Shown here: one piece after another, positions 38,575 to 46,917 of the stretch
Position numbering within the stretch: the stretch's first letter is position 1
Layout of the letters: each line of letters begins with the position of its first letter
Source: Nitrogeniibacter mangrovi
GTDB lineage: Bacteria; Pseudomonadota; Gammaproteobacteria; Burkholderiales; Rhodocyclaceae
Assembly: GCF_010983895.1 (NCBI RefSeq)
Contig: NZ_CP048836.1
Span: forward strand, 2,108,001-2,172,000
DNA length: 64,000 nt
Reading direction: 5' to 3'
Notes under the pieces: generated by a model
Told to the model about the DNA's origin: nothing
The model's input: the letters and a program-made list of their open reading frames with translations, nothing else
The model's database searches: none
Made by a program: the position numbers and the translations under genes

Positions 38575-38720
38575 GCACGGTCAGCTTGGCGTCGGCGCGA
38601 CACGGTCACACTGCGGCACGAACAACGATGGGCCGTTACCGCGCCGCCTGGCCCGCGAGACCGCCAACCCTGCCGTCCGGGGCTGTGCCGGTCCATTCAC
38701 CCAACACGGGAGAGACCACG

Positions 38721-39335
38721 ATGAAGCATTTCATTCTCGGGGTGGTGACCACGGTGATCGTCACCCTGGCCGCCGTCGCCGGCATCGCCTATTCCGGCAC
38801 GGTCGACGTCGCTGCCGACGTCCCCCATCATCCCTGGCTGTTCCGGATGCTGACGACCACCCGCGAGCGGGCCATCGAGAAAAGCGCGCGCGATATCTTG
38901 GTGCCCGCGGATCTGTCCGATCAGGAGCGGGTCCGGCGTGGGGCCGGCAACTACGAGGCCATGTGCGCCAGCTGCCATCTGACGCCCGGCGAGGCCGACT
39001 CGGAAATCCGCAAGGGCCTGTATCCGGTGCCGCCGAACCTCACCAAGGCCATGACCGAGGCCCATGAAGAGGAAGATGCCCCCGGTACGCCCCACGAAGC
39101 GCAGCATTTCTGGGTCATCAAGCACGGCATCAAGGCCACCGGCATGGCTGCCTGGGGGAAGGGCGGCATGAGCGACGACAACATCTGGGATCTGGTCGCC
39201 TTCATCCAGACCCTGCCGCAGATGGGCCCGGCCGAATACCGCGCCTGGGTCATGGCCAGTGACGGTCACCAGCACGGCGACGGCGCCATGCATGGCGACG
39301 ACGAGCACGATCATTCGGACGACCATCACCACTGA
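38721..39335 (+). CDS. Membrane-anchored monohaem cytochrome c of the copper island
   Basis: 204 residues. An N-terminal hydrophobic helix (about 5-27) acts as anchor or signal. One haem site, CASCH at 82-86, and a likely Met ligand in GIKATGMAAWG or GKGGMSDDNIW. The C-terminal tail is strongly His/Asp-rich (HQHGDGAMHGDDEHDHSDD), suggesting metal binding. Similar cytochromes recur in copper/silver resistance islands; electron partner unknown. It lies directly upstream of the P-type ATPase gene (78 nt). Confidence 0.85.
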   Translation: MKHFILGVVTTVIVTLAAVAGIAYSGTVDVAADVPHHPWLFRMLTTTRERAIEKSARDILVPADLSDQERVRRGAGNYEAMCASCHLTPGEADSEIRKGLYPVPPNLTKAMTEAHEEEDAPGTPHEAQHFWVIKHGIKATGMAAWGKGGMSDDNIWDLVAFIQTLPQMGPAEYRAWVMASDGHQHGDGAMHGDDEHDHSDDHHH

Positions 39336-39413
39336 CGTCCTCCCGCCGCGCGCCCCTGCGCCTCAGGCAAACCGACGCGGCCGCGGCTCGGAGGCTTGAC
39401 AGAGGAGACGCAG

Positions 39414-41804
39414 ATGACGACATCCGCACAGGGAACACAGCACACCCACGGTGACCATGACGGCAGCGCGGCCTCCACCCCGGCCGCGCCCCATGGCACC
39501 GAATATGTCTGCCCGATGCATCCGGAGGTCGTGCGCGACGCGGCCGGGGACTGCCCCAAGTGCGGCATGCATCTCGTGCCCGCCGACACGGCAGGCGAGG
39601 CGGGCCATCATGGCCACCGTGCCGCCCCCCATGACTCCGACGCGGGCGGGCGCTACGACACCGTACCGCCCGGGCATACCGGCCCGGTGTACACCTGCCC
39701 GATGCACCCCGAAGTGCGCCAGACGGCCCCGGGCGCGTGCCCGCTGTGCGGCATGGGGCTGCAGCAGGAGTCCGGCGCGGCGGCCGACGACGGCCCCAAT
39801 CCGGAACTGGTCGATTTCACCCGGCGGCTCCGGGTCGGCCTCGCGCTGACGGTACCGCTGCTGGTTCTAACCATGGCGCCCTTGTTCGGTGTCACGGCGA
39901 TCCGCAGCTTCTTTGGCGAGACCACCGCGTTGTGGCTCGAGTTCGTCCTCGGCACGCCGGTGATCCTGTGGTCAGGAAAGCCCTTCCTCGTGCGCGGCTG
40001 GACGTCGTTCCGCACGCAGAAGCTCAACATGTTCTCGCTGATCGCCATGGGCGTGGCCGCGTCCTACCTGTACTCGCTGGTCGCCCTGATCGCGCCGGGG
40101 ATCTTTCCGGCCGGTTTCCGCGACCCGGACACCGGCGCGGTGGGGGTGTATTTCGAGGCGGCGGCGGTTATCGTCACCCTGGTGCTCCTCGGCCAGGTGA
40201 TGGAACTGCGCGCCCGCGAAGGCACCGGCAAGGCCATTCGTGCGCTGCTCGACCTGGCGGCCAAGACCGCACGGGTGATCCGGCCGGACGGCTCGGAAGA
40301 GGAGATTGCGCTCGAAGACGTGCAGGTGGGCGACCGGCTGCGCGTGCGGCCCGGCGACAAGATCCCCGTCGACGGCGTGGTGGCGGAGGGCCATTCCTCC
40401 ATCGACGAGAGCATGATCACCGGCGAGCCGGTACCCGTGGAGAAGGGCGCCGGCGATTCGCTTACCGGCGCTACGATCAACGGCACTGGCGCCCTGGTAA
40501 TGGAGGCCACGCGCGTGGGCAACGACACCATGCTCGCGCAGATCGTCGAGATGGTCTCGAGCGCGCAGAAGAGCCGCGCGCCGATCCAGAAGTTCGCCGA
40601 CATGGTGGCCGGCCGTTTCGTCCCGGCGGTCATCGGCGTCGCGGTGCTCGCCTTCGTCGCCTGGGCGATCTGGGGGCCGGCGCCGGCCTATGCCTATGCG
40701 CTGGTCTCGGCGGTCTCGGTGCTGATCATCGCCTGCCCGTGCGCGCTCGGTCTGGCCACACCGATGTCGATCATGACCGCCACCGGACGTGGCGCCCAGG
40801 CCGGGGTGCTGATCAAGAACGCCGAGGCACTGGAGCGTTTCGAGAAGGTCGACACCCTGATCGTGGACAAGACCGGCACGCTGACCGAAGGCAAGCCGAA
40901 GCTGGTCGCGGTCCTGCCCGAGGCGAACCATGCTGAAACCGAGGTGTTGCGGCTCGCCGCCTCGCTCGAACGCGGCTCGGAGCACCCCCTGGCAGAGGCC
41001 ATCGTCAGCGGCGCCGAGGCGCGCGGCGTGACGCTGGCCGAGGCCGGCGACTTCGAAGCGGTCACCGGCAAGGGCGTGAAAGGCACGGTGGACGGCAAGG
41101 CCGTGGCGCTCGGCAATGCCGCCCTGATGGCCGACATGGGCCTCGACGGCGGCGACCTGGCCGAACAGGCCAACGCACGCCGCGACGAGGGCGAAACGGT
41201 CATGTTCGTGGTGCTCGACGGCGCCATCGCCGGCATGGTCAGCGTCGCCGATCCGACCAAGGAAAGCACACCAGCGGCGCTCAAGGCGCTGCACGAGCTG
41301 GGGTTTCGCATCATCATGGCCACCGGCGACAACGAACGCACGGCACGCGCCGTGGCCAAGCGTCTGGGCATCGACGAGATCCGCGCCGACGTGCTGCCGG
41401 CGGACAAGGCCAGCATCATCAAGGACCTCCAGGCGCAGGGCCGCAAGGTCGCCATGGCGGGCGACGGCGTGAACGACGCCCCCGCGCTGGCACAGGCCGA
41501 TGTGGGCATCGCCATGGGCAGCGGCGCGGACGTGGCCATCGAGAGCGCCGCGTTCACCCTGGTCAAAGGCAACCTGGAAGGCATCGTGCGAGCCCGGCGC
41601 CTGGCCCTGGCCACCATGCGCAACATCCGCCAGAACCTGTTCTTCGCGCTGATCTACAACGGCGTCGGCGTACCGATCGCCGCCGGCGTGCTCTATCCCT
41701 TCCTCGGCCTGCTGATCAGCCCGATGTTCGCCGCCTTCGCCATGAGCGCATCGTCCATCTCGGTGGTCCTCAACGCGCTGCGGCTGCGGCGCGTATCGCT
41801 CTGA
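39414..41804 (+). CDS. Cu(I)-type heavy-metal P1B ATPase with two N-terminal Cys/Met/His metal-binding motifs
   Basis: 796 residues. Instead of an HMA domain, the N-terminus has two short motifs, YVCPMHPEV...CPKCGM (31-52) and YTCPMHPEV...CPLCGM (93-114), separated by a His-rich linker. Core: transmembrane CPC at 441-443, phosphorylation D485 in [17 protein letters not shown] motif in SEHPLAEAI, and [13 protein letters not shown] plus C-terminal [12 protein letters not shown] indicates a monovalent copper (or silver) exporter. GAGGAG precedes ATG 39414; TTG 39396 is less likely. Symbol left blank to avoid confusion with the multicopper oxidase copA. Confidence 0.93.
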   Translation: MTTSAQGTQHTHGDHDGSAASTPAAPHGTEYVCPMHPEVVRDAAGDCPKCGMHLVPADTAGEAGHHGHRAAPHDSDAGGRYDTVPPGHTGPVYTCPMHPEVRQTAPGACPLCGMGLQQESGAAADDGPNPELVDFTRRLRVGLALTVPLLVLTMAPLFGVTAIRSFFGETTALWLEFVLGTPVILWSGKPFLVRGWTSFRTQKLNMFSLIAMGVAASYLYSLVALIAPGIFPAGFRDPDTGAVGVYFEAAAVIVTLVLLGQVMELRAREGTGKAIRALLDLAAKTARVIRPDGSEEEIALEDVQVGDRLRVRPGDKIPVDGVVAEGHSSIDESMITGEPVPVEKGAGDSLTGATINGTGALVMEATRVGNDTMLAQIVEMVSSAQKSRAPIQKFADMVAGRFVPAVIGVAVLAFVAWAIWGPAPAYAYALVSAVSVLIIACPCALGLATPMSIMTATGRGAQAGVLIKNAEALERFEKVDTLIVDKTGTLTEGKPKLVAVLPEANHAETEVLRLAASLERGSEHPLAEAIVSGAEARGVTLAEAGDFEAVTGKGVKGTVDGKAVALGNAALMADMGLDGGDLAEQANARRDEGETVMFVVLDGAIAGMVSVADPTKESTPAALKALHELGFRIIMATGDNERTARAVAKRLGIDEIRADVLPADKASIIKDLQAQGRKVAMAGDGVNDAPALAQADVGIAMGSGADVAIESAAFTLVKGNLEGIVRARRLALATMRNIRQNLFFALIYNGVGVPIAAGVLYPFLGLLISPMFAAFAMSASSISVVLNALRLRRVSL

Positions 41805-41851
41805 GACGGCGCTCGACAACCTTTTCCCGACTCTCATCGACCGAATCCATC

Positions 41852-42975
41852 ATGCGTTTCTCATTCCTGCTGGCCCTGACCTCGTCCGCCGCGCTCGCGT
41901 CCCCCGATCTGGGGCACATCCAGTCTCTCGTGGCGCAAGGGCCGGGGGTTTTGGTGGCCAGCGACACGGGCCTGTATTTTGCCGGCCACGACGGCCGGAT
42001 CGTCCAGCGCGGCACTCGTCAGGGCGGGTTTTCCGCCCTCGTGGCGGATCGCGCCGATCCGCAGCGCCTCTACGCCAGCACGCCGGACACCCCCGTCCTG
42101 CGCTCGACCAACGGCGGTCGCCAGTGGCAGGCGGTGTCCGGCCTGGGGGCGAAACCGTTCACCATCCTGAGCGCCGGCCCCGCCGGATCGGACATCCTGT
42201 ACGGCGTCGCCGACGGCATCTATCGGAGCGCCGACGAGGGACGTCACTGGACGCGGAGCGGCGACCTGCCGGAAAAGACCATCACCGTGGCCGCATCGCC
42301 GACAACCGCCGGCACCCTGTTCGCCGGCACCATGACCGGTCTCGTCGTCAGTCGCGACGACGGCGCCACATGGACACGCCAGAGCGCCGGCAAGGGCCCC
42401 ACCACACTCGTCGAACCCGGGCCGGGCGGTGGCTTCCTGAGCTTCGCCTGGGGGAGGGGCTGTCGCGGGTGGCGCAGTCGGGTCAGGCGGCGGGGGCACT
42501 GAACAACGGTTTCGGCGGTCAGGTAATCCTGCACCTGGCCCGCAATGGCGACACCCTGACGGCCGCCACCAGCGCGGACAAGCTGTTCGTCAGCCAGGAC
42601 GATGGTCGTCACTGGCGCCCGCTGGGGGGCTACCCGGCGCCGCAGACGGCGGCCGAACGGCACGGAGAACAGCTCTACACCACCAACTGCCAGGCGTGCC
42701 ATGGCGATCATGGCATCGGTGAGTCGCCCGCGCCGGGCAAGACCTCGCTCGCGCCCGCCCTCGACGAGACCGCTCACGCCTGGCATCACACCGACGAGCA
42801 ACTGGAAAAGGTCATCCTCGAGGGCCTGCCGTCGCCCAGCCGCATGCCGGCCTGGTCCGGCACCCTGACACCGACCGATGCCCGCGATCTGATCGCCTAC
42901 ATGAAAAGCCTGTGGGACGCGCGGGCACTGCGCTGCCAGGGGCCGAAGCACATGTCGCCCGAGTGCCGTCGCTGA
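41852..42975 (+). pseudogene. BNR/sialidase-like repeat protein fused to cytochrome c, one-base frameshift
   Basis: The N-terminal part (from ATG 41852) has a signal peptide (FSFLLALTSSAALA) and BNR-type propeller repeats: LRSTNGGRQW, YRSADEGRHW and VVSRDDGATW, as in Ycf48/sortilin-like beta-propellers. After the frame change the second part has another repeat (FVSQDDGRHW) and a C-terminal cytochrome c domain with CQACH near nucleotide 42688 and MPAWSGTLT as likely Met ligand. Adding one G to the run at 42450-42454 joins the halves (FAWGEGLSRVAQ). The span of 1124 nt is one short of 375 codons. As written, translation stops at 42502 without haem. Confidence 0.8.
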
Positions 42976-43053
42976 GCGCGTGCGCAGCCCGGATCCTTGC
43001 CGTGCGGCCCCCCGATACCGACGGCACTGCCGGCGGCATCGAAGGATGCGGGC

Positions 43054-43071
43054 GATGACAAAGATGTCATG
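43054..43071. promoter_or_regulatory. Cop-box-like operator 3, upstream of the DUF2933-cytochrome-thioredoxin unit
   Basis: GATGACA-AAGA-TGTCATG followed by N4 and CGTCAGGGATCCGTCG. Same architecture as copies 1 and 2, including the downstream GTCAG and CGTCG spacing. It is 117 nt before the start at 43188. Confidence 0.7.
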
Positions 43072-43187
43072 TTCCCGTCAGGGATCCGTCGAGCTTGCCC
43101 CCGTAGGCTGATCGCCATTGATTCGATCAGCGGCGCGACGCCCGGCTCCGATCAGGGCCGGGGTGTCGCGCCGGGCAAGGAACCCTC

Positions 43188-43433
43188 ATGGACACACAGA
43201 CAGCTTCCGCACAAACCGGCGCACCGCGCATCGCGTGGTACCGCAACAAGGCCACCCTCGTAGGCATCGGACTCGGCGTTGCCGCCCTGCTGATGGTATC
43301 CGTCGAATTCCGGGCCTGGTTCGCCCGGGCATGGCCGTATCTGCTCTTTGCGCTGTGCCCGCTGATGCACCTGTTCGGCCACGGCCACCACGGCAAACAC
43401 GGCCACCACGGCGACGACCGGCCGGAGGGTTGA
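43188..43433 (+). CDS. DUF2933-type small membrane protein
   Basis: 81 residues. One or two membrane segments (about 25-60), a central LFALCPLMHLF and a C-terminal Gly/His stretch (GHGHHGKHGHHGDD). This pattern matches DUF2933, small proteins common in metal-resistance islands. The Cys/Met/His content suggests copper or silver binding, unproven. First gene after operator 3; the cytochrome gene begins 4 nt later. Confidence 0.8.
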   Translation: MDTQTASAQTGAPRIAWYRNKATLVGIGLGVAALLMVSVEFRAWFARAWPYLLFALCPLMHLFGHGHHGKHGHHGDDRPEG

Positions 43434-43437
43434 TCCG

Positions 43438-43788
43438 ATGGGCGCAGGGCTCACATCGGCACTCGTCGCCCTCGGGATTGTCGGCACCACGCCGAGCGCG
43501 CTCGCCGACGAGGGCGTGTCCGGCGAACGGGTCTATGCCCGCGCCTGCCTCTCATGCCATGGCGCAGACGGCATGGGCAGCTTCCCGGGCGTGCCCGATC
43601 TCACCGAACCCACCAGTGCCCTGGCCGGAAATCGAAGCGATCTCCTGCGCCGCGTCATCGCCGGCGTCCGCACACCGGGCGCCGCGATGGCCATGCCGCC
43701 TCGTGGCGGCGATCCGTCGCTGAGCGACGACGACCTTGCCGCAGCGCTGGACTACATGCGCACCGAGTTCCTGCCCATCCAGAAATGA
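43438..43788 (+). CDS. Small periplasmic monohaem cytochrome c
   Basis: 116 residues. Signal peptide 1-23 (ALVALGIVGTTPSALA), then a class I cytochrome c domain with CLSCH at 37-41 and a probable axial Met in AMAMPPRGG. GGAGGG at the end of the preceding gene is its Shine-Dalgarno. It may carry electrons from Cu(I) oxidation, but the partner is not identifiable here. Confidence 0.88.
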   Translation: MGAGLTSALVALGIVGTTPSALADEGVSGERVYARACLSCHGADGMGSFPGVPDLTEPTSALAGNRSDLLRRVIAGVRTPGAAMAMPPRGGDPSLSDDDLAAALDYMRTEFLPIQK

Positions 43789-43801
43789 TTCTGAAACGGA
43801 G

Positions 43802-44800
43802 ATGAAAATCGCCATGAAGCATCTCGAGTCCATCGCCAAGGCCCTGCTGGTGTTCGGTGCCGTCGCGACCGCTGATGCAGCGCCGACCGCGTACATTCCG
43901 CTCGGCACCGCGAACGAAGTGATCGCCGTCGATACCGCAAGCCACAGGATCATTCAGCACTACACCGGGGTCGCGAACCCGCACGGCCTTGTCGTGACCC
44001 CGGACGGGGAATACCTGATCGCCGGCAGTCTGACCGAAACGCCCCTGGCGGCCGGCGCGTCGGCGGACACCCCGAACAGCAAACTCTACGTCATCCATCC
44101 GGTGCACGGCCATGTGATGAGCGAGATCCCCGTCGCGGGCTGGACGCACCACGAAGCCATCACCCCGGACGGTCGCTACGTGATCTCGACCCATCCGACC
44201 CGTGGCGGCGTCAGCGTGGTCGACCTGGATGCCAACCGCGTAATCAAGACCATCCTCACCGGTGCCACCCCGAACTACACCATCGTGACCCGCGACGGGA
44301 AACGCGCCTATGTCAGCAACACCGGCGATGCCAGCCTCAGCGAGATCGACGTGGCAAGCTGGACCGTGTCGCGTCGCCTGGACGCCGGCCCGACGCCCGA
44401 GCATCTGGTGTTCTCCCCCGACGAGCAGAGCATCTACGTGTCCAACGACCGGAAAGGCACCGTCTCGGTGATATCGGTGGCCAGCGGCAAGGTGGAAAAG
44501 ACCTATACGATCGGAAAGCGGATCCACGGGCTGGACCTGGGGGATGACGGATTCACCCTGTTTGCGAGCGACAGGGCAGGGGACCGGCTGGTCGCCGTGG
44601 ACACCCGTACCGGCGAGCAACGGGAAATCACGCTCTCGCCGGCGCCGTATCATCTCGACCGCATCGCCGGCACCGGCACCCTGTATGTGTCGAGCAGCAA
44701 GGCGGCGAAGATCTGGGTCATCGACCAGCAGCAGTTCAAGGTCACGGCCACCATCGATCTGCCCGGCGGGGCCGGGCACCAGGCCGCGGTGATCGAGTGA
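43802..44800 (+). CDS. YncE-like periplasmic seven-bladed beta-propeller
   Basis: 332 residues. Signal peptide, then repeats of the YVTN/NHL type: VIAVDTASHRIIQHY, PHGLVVTPDGEYLIAGS, RYVISTHPTRGGVSVVDLDANRV, RAYVSNTGDASLSEID, QSIYVSNDRKGTVSVIS and others. YncE-like proteins are periplasmic binding or scaffold propellers, sometimes metal-regulated; no catalytic residues are evident. The start is ATG 43802 or 43814 (GGAG lies upstream of both). Its stop overlaps the TlpA-like start. Confidence 0.82.
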   Translation: MKIAMKHLESIAKALLVFGAVATADAAPTAYIPLGTANEVIAVDTASHRIIQHYTGVANPHGLVVTPDGEYLIAGSLTETPLAAGASADTPNSKLYVIHPVHGHVMSEIPVAGWTHHEAITPDGRYVISTHPTRGGVSVVDLDANRVIKTILTGATPNYTIVTRDGKRAYVSNTGDASLSEIDVASWTVSRRLDAGPTPEHLVFSPDEQSIYVSNDRKGTVSVISVASGKVEKTYTIGKRIHGLDLGDDGFTLFASDRAGDRLVAVDTRTGEQREITLSPAPYHLDRIAGTGTLYVSSSKAAKIWVIDQQQFKVTATIDLPGGAGHQAAVIE

Positions 44801-45465
44801 TGCAGCCCGCCACCGAAAACACGCTGGACCGGTCCGTCGACGACCGGCCCCATGCCCCGGACTCCAGCCCGCGGCGACCACTGCGGGCCTTCCTGCCGCT
44901 GGTGATGTTCCTGCTGATCGCCGTGGTACTCGGCGTCGGGCTCTTTCTCGACCCGAGGGAGGTGCCGTCGCCCCTGATCGGCAAACCCGTCCCCGAATTC
45001 AGTCTGGCGCCGGTCCAGGGACGAACGCTTGGCCTGTCGACGGCCGACCTCAAGGGCGATGTCGCCCTAGTCAATGTGTTCGCCTCCTGGTGTGTGGCCT
45101 GCCGCGAGGAACATCCGCTGCTGGTCGATCTCGCCCGCCGCGGCATCGTCACCATCCACGGCCTCAACTACAAAGACAAACCGGAAGACGCCGCCGCCTG
45201 GCTCGACAGCCTGGGCGACCCGTACACGCGCACCGGTGCCGACCGTGACGGCCGTGTCGCCATCGACTGGGGCGTCTATGGTGTGCCCGAGACCTTCGTG
45301 GTCGGCCCCGATGGGCGTATCGCCTACAAGCGCATCGGGCCGATGACCGAGGCGTTCATCGAAGAGACCCTGATTCCGATGGTCCGCCGCCTGCGCGCAC
45401 AAGGCGGTGGCGCGTCGCCACCACAGCCGGCCTCAGGCGTGGCGGGAGCGGCCCGCGGTGACTGA
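44800..45465 (+). CDS. TlpA/DsbE-family membrane-anchored thioredoxin
   Basis: 221 residues. One N-terminal helix (about 30-50, LPLVMFLLIAVVLGVGLF) anchors a periplasmic thioredoxin domain with FASWCVACREEHP (active-site CVAC) and a GVPETFVVGPDG cis-Pro region. DsbE/CcmG and TlpA proteins reduce apocytochrome c or copper-centre cysteines, using electrons from CcdA or DsbD. Start ATG 44800 overlaps the propeller stop by one base. Paired with ccdA immediately downstream. Confidence 0.88.
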   Translation: MQPATENTLDRSVDDRPHAPDSSPRRPLRAFLPLVMFLLIAVVLGVGLFLDPREVPSPLIGKPVPEFSLAPVQGRTLGLSTADLKGDVALVNVFASWCVACREEHPLLVDLARRGIVTIHGLNYKDKPEDAAAWLDSLGDPYTRTGADRDGRVAIDWGVYGVPETFVVGPDGRIAYKRIGPMTEAFIEETLIPMVRRLRAQGGGASPPQPASGVAGAARGD

Positions 45466-46201
45466 GATCGGTGCCATCGGGCTGGCCGGCGCCGTGGCCG
45501 CCGGCATGATCTCATTCCTGTCGCCATGCGTGCTCCCGCTCGTGCCCGGGTACGTATCCTACGTTTCCGGCCACGCCGCCCACGCACCAGAAGAGAAAAC
45601 AAGGCTCGAGCAGCATGTGCGCTCGGCGCTGCTCAGTCTGTGCTTCGTGCTCGGATTCAGCGTGGTGTTCATCGCCCTGGGGGCCAGCGCGAGCGTCATC
45701 GGGCGCCTGCTGCTCAGCTTCCGCACCGAACTGAACATGCTCGGCGGCGCCATCGTGATCGCTTTCGGTTTGTTCATGATCAAACCGTTTCACCGCTTGA
45801 GGTGGTTGAATCGAGACATGCGCTTTCACCCCGGAATCAAGGGCGGGCGTCCGGCGGCCGCATTCACGCTGGGCATGGCCTTCGGGTTCGGATGGACGCC
45901 CTGCATCGGGCCGATCCTGGGCGTCATTCTGACCGCCGGCGCCATGCAAAGCTCGCTGGGTGGCGCGGTCGGTCTGCTGGCCGCCTACGCGCTGGGGCTC
46001 GGCGTCCCCTTCGTGCTCGCGGCACTGTTCATGCGCGAACTGACGCACCGGCTCAAGTCGCTGCGTCGGGCGTCGCGACCGCTGCAGGTGGTCGGCGGCA
46101 GCGTCATGATCGTCATGGGCGTCGCCATGGTCACCGGGCAACTGACGGCCTTCAGTTACTGGCTGCTGGAACGTTTTCCGGTGCTTGGTCAGATCGGATA
46201 A
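45458..46201 (+). CDS. ccdA: CcdA-type thiol-disulfide transmembrane electron carrier
   Basis: 247 residues, about six membrane helices. The two redox cysteines sit in FLSPCVLPLVPGY and GWTPCIGPILG, the hallmarks of the CcdA/DsbD membrane domain. It carries reducing power from cytoplasmic thioredoxin to periplasmic thioredoxin-like proteins. The start is GTG 45458, overlapping the TlpA-like gene by 8 nt and beginning VTEIGAIGLAG; this avoids an implausible Arg/His-rich N-terminus. Confidence 0.9.
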   Translation: MTEIGAIGLAGAVAAGMISFLSPCVLPLVPGYVSYVSGHAAHAPEEKTRLEQHVRSALLSLCFVLGFSVVFIALGASASVIGRLLLSFRTELNMLGGAIVIAFGLFMIKPFHRLRWLNRDMRFHPGIKGGRPAAAFTLGMAFGFGWTPCIGPILGVILTAGAMQSSLGGAVGLLAAYALGLGVPFVLAALFMRELTHRLKSLRRASRPLQVVGGSVMIVMGVAMVTGQLTAFSYWLLERFPVLGQIG

Positions 46202-46262
46202 TTCCTACAACCGGGCGTTGGCAACGCAGCCAGCGGCGCAAACTCACAGGAGGAAAGGGCAC

Positions 46263-46397
46263 ATGAAAACCTGGCTCAAGAACATCTGGAACGCCTTCAA
46301 GGCATGGTGCGCTGAAAACCGGGCGGCCCACGAAAAAGCCCCGGTCTCGCCGTGCTGCTCGGCACCGCCGCCAGGCGCCGGACAGAAACGACCATGA
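46263..46397 (+). CDS. Small hypothetical protein with CC motif
   Basis: 44 residues (MKTWLKNIWNAFKAWCAE start). An amphipathic Trp/Lys-rich helix is followed by a tail with VSPCCSAPP. A very strong AGGAGG lies 9 nt before the ATG, which supports expression. The Cys pair suggests metal or thiol chemistry in keeping with the copper island; function unknown. Confidence 0.6.
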   Translation: MKTWLKNIWNAFKAWCAENRAAHEKAPVSPCCSAPPPGAGQKRP

Positions 46398-46503
46398 TCG
46401 CAGACAGAACCGATCAGCGTCGGATCGGGGCGTCGGACGACGGCGACGCGACTCGCCTGAGAAATGACCGCGGCCGCAGGGTCGCCAAACGGAGGATCGA
46501 ACG

Positions 46504-46728
46504 ATGTGGGACTCTGGTGCGTATCACATGGGATGGAACGGCATGGGCTTCGGGATGATTCTCGTCTGGGTGTTGCTCATCATCGCCTTGGTCGTTGTCG
46601 TGCGCGGCTGGCGTGGTCGCGAATCCGACGCGCCACAAAAGCCGATCGACATCCTCAAGACGCGCTATGCGCGCGGCGAGATCGACAAGGACGAGTTCGA
46701 ACGCAGACGGCGTGACATCGAGCAATGA
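46504..46728 (+). CDS. SHOCT-domain small membrane protein
   Basis: 74 residues. One membrane helix (about 17-34, GMILVWVLLIIALVVVV) precedes a C-terminal SHOCT motif (ILKTRYARGEIDKDEFERRRRDI). The short N-terminus contains Met, His and Trp residues. SHOCT proteins are frequent in copper and other metal islands, with unknown roles. GGAGG lies 8 nt upstream. Confidence 0.85.
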   Translation: MWDSGAYHMGWNGMGFGMILVWVLLIIALVVVVRGWRGRESDAPQKPIDILKTRYARGEIDKDEFERRRRDIEQ

Positions 46729-46777
46729 CGCACATGTCGCGCTGTTGTCTCGGCCAGCATGCGACTGCGCAGAGTTT

Positions 46778-46811
46778 GCCGCCTTACCGGGCTGCAGCCC
46801 GCTAAGGCGGC
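46778..46811. terminator. Strong hairpin at the end of the copper island
   Basis: A near-perfect 34-bp palindrome: GCCGCCTTA pairs with TAAGGCGGC and CGGGCTG with CAGCCCG, with one C-C mismatch and essentially no loop. A weaker hairpin (GCGGAA...TTCCGC) follows. Located between the convergent SHOCT and oprD genes. No U tract, so possible factor-assisted terminator or mRNA end. Confidence 0.5.
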
Positions 46812-46917
46812 AAGGCGGAAGTCTGAACTTTCCGCTTCTGATCGGTCCTGCTTCGGTGTCAGCCTCGCCCGGACGGCCTGTTCCCGGCGGGAGGTCGTGT
46901 GACACCTCGGTCGGAAA

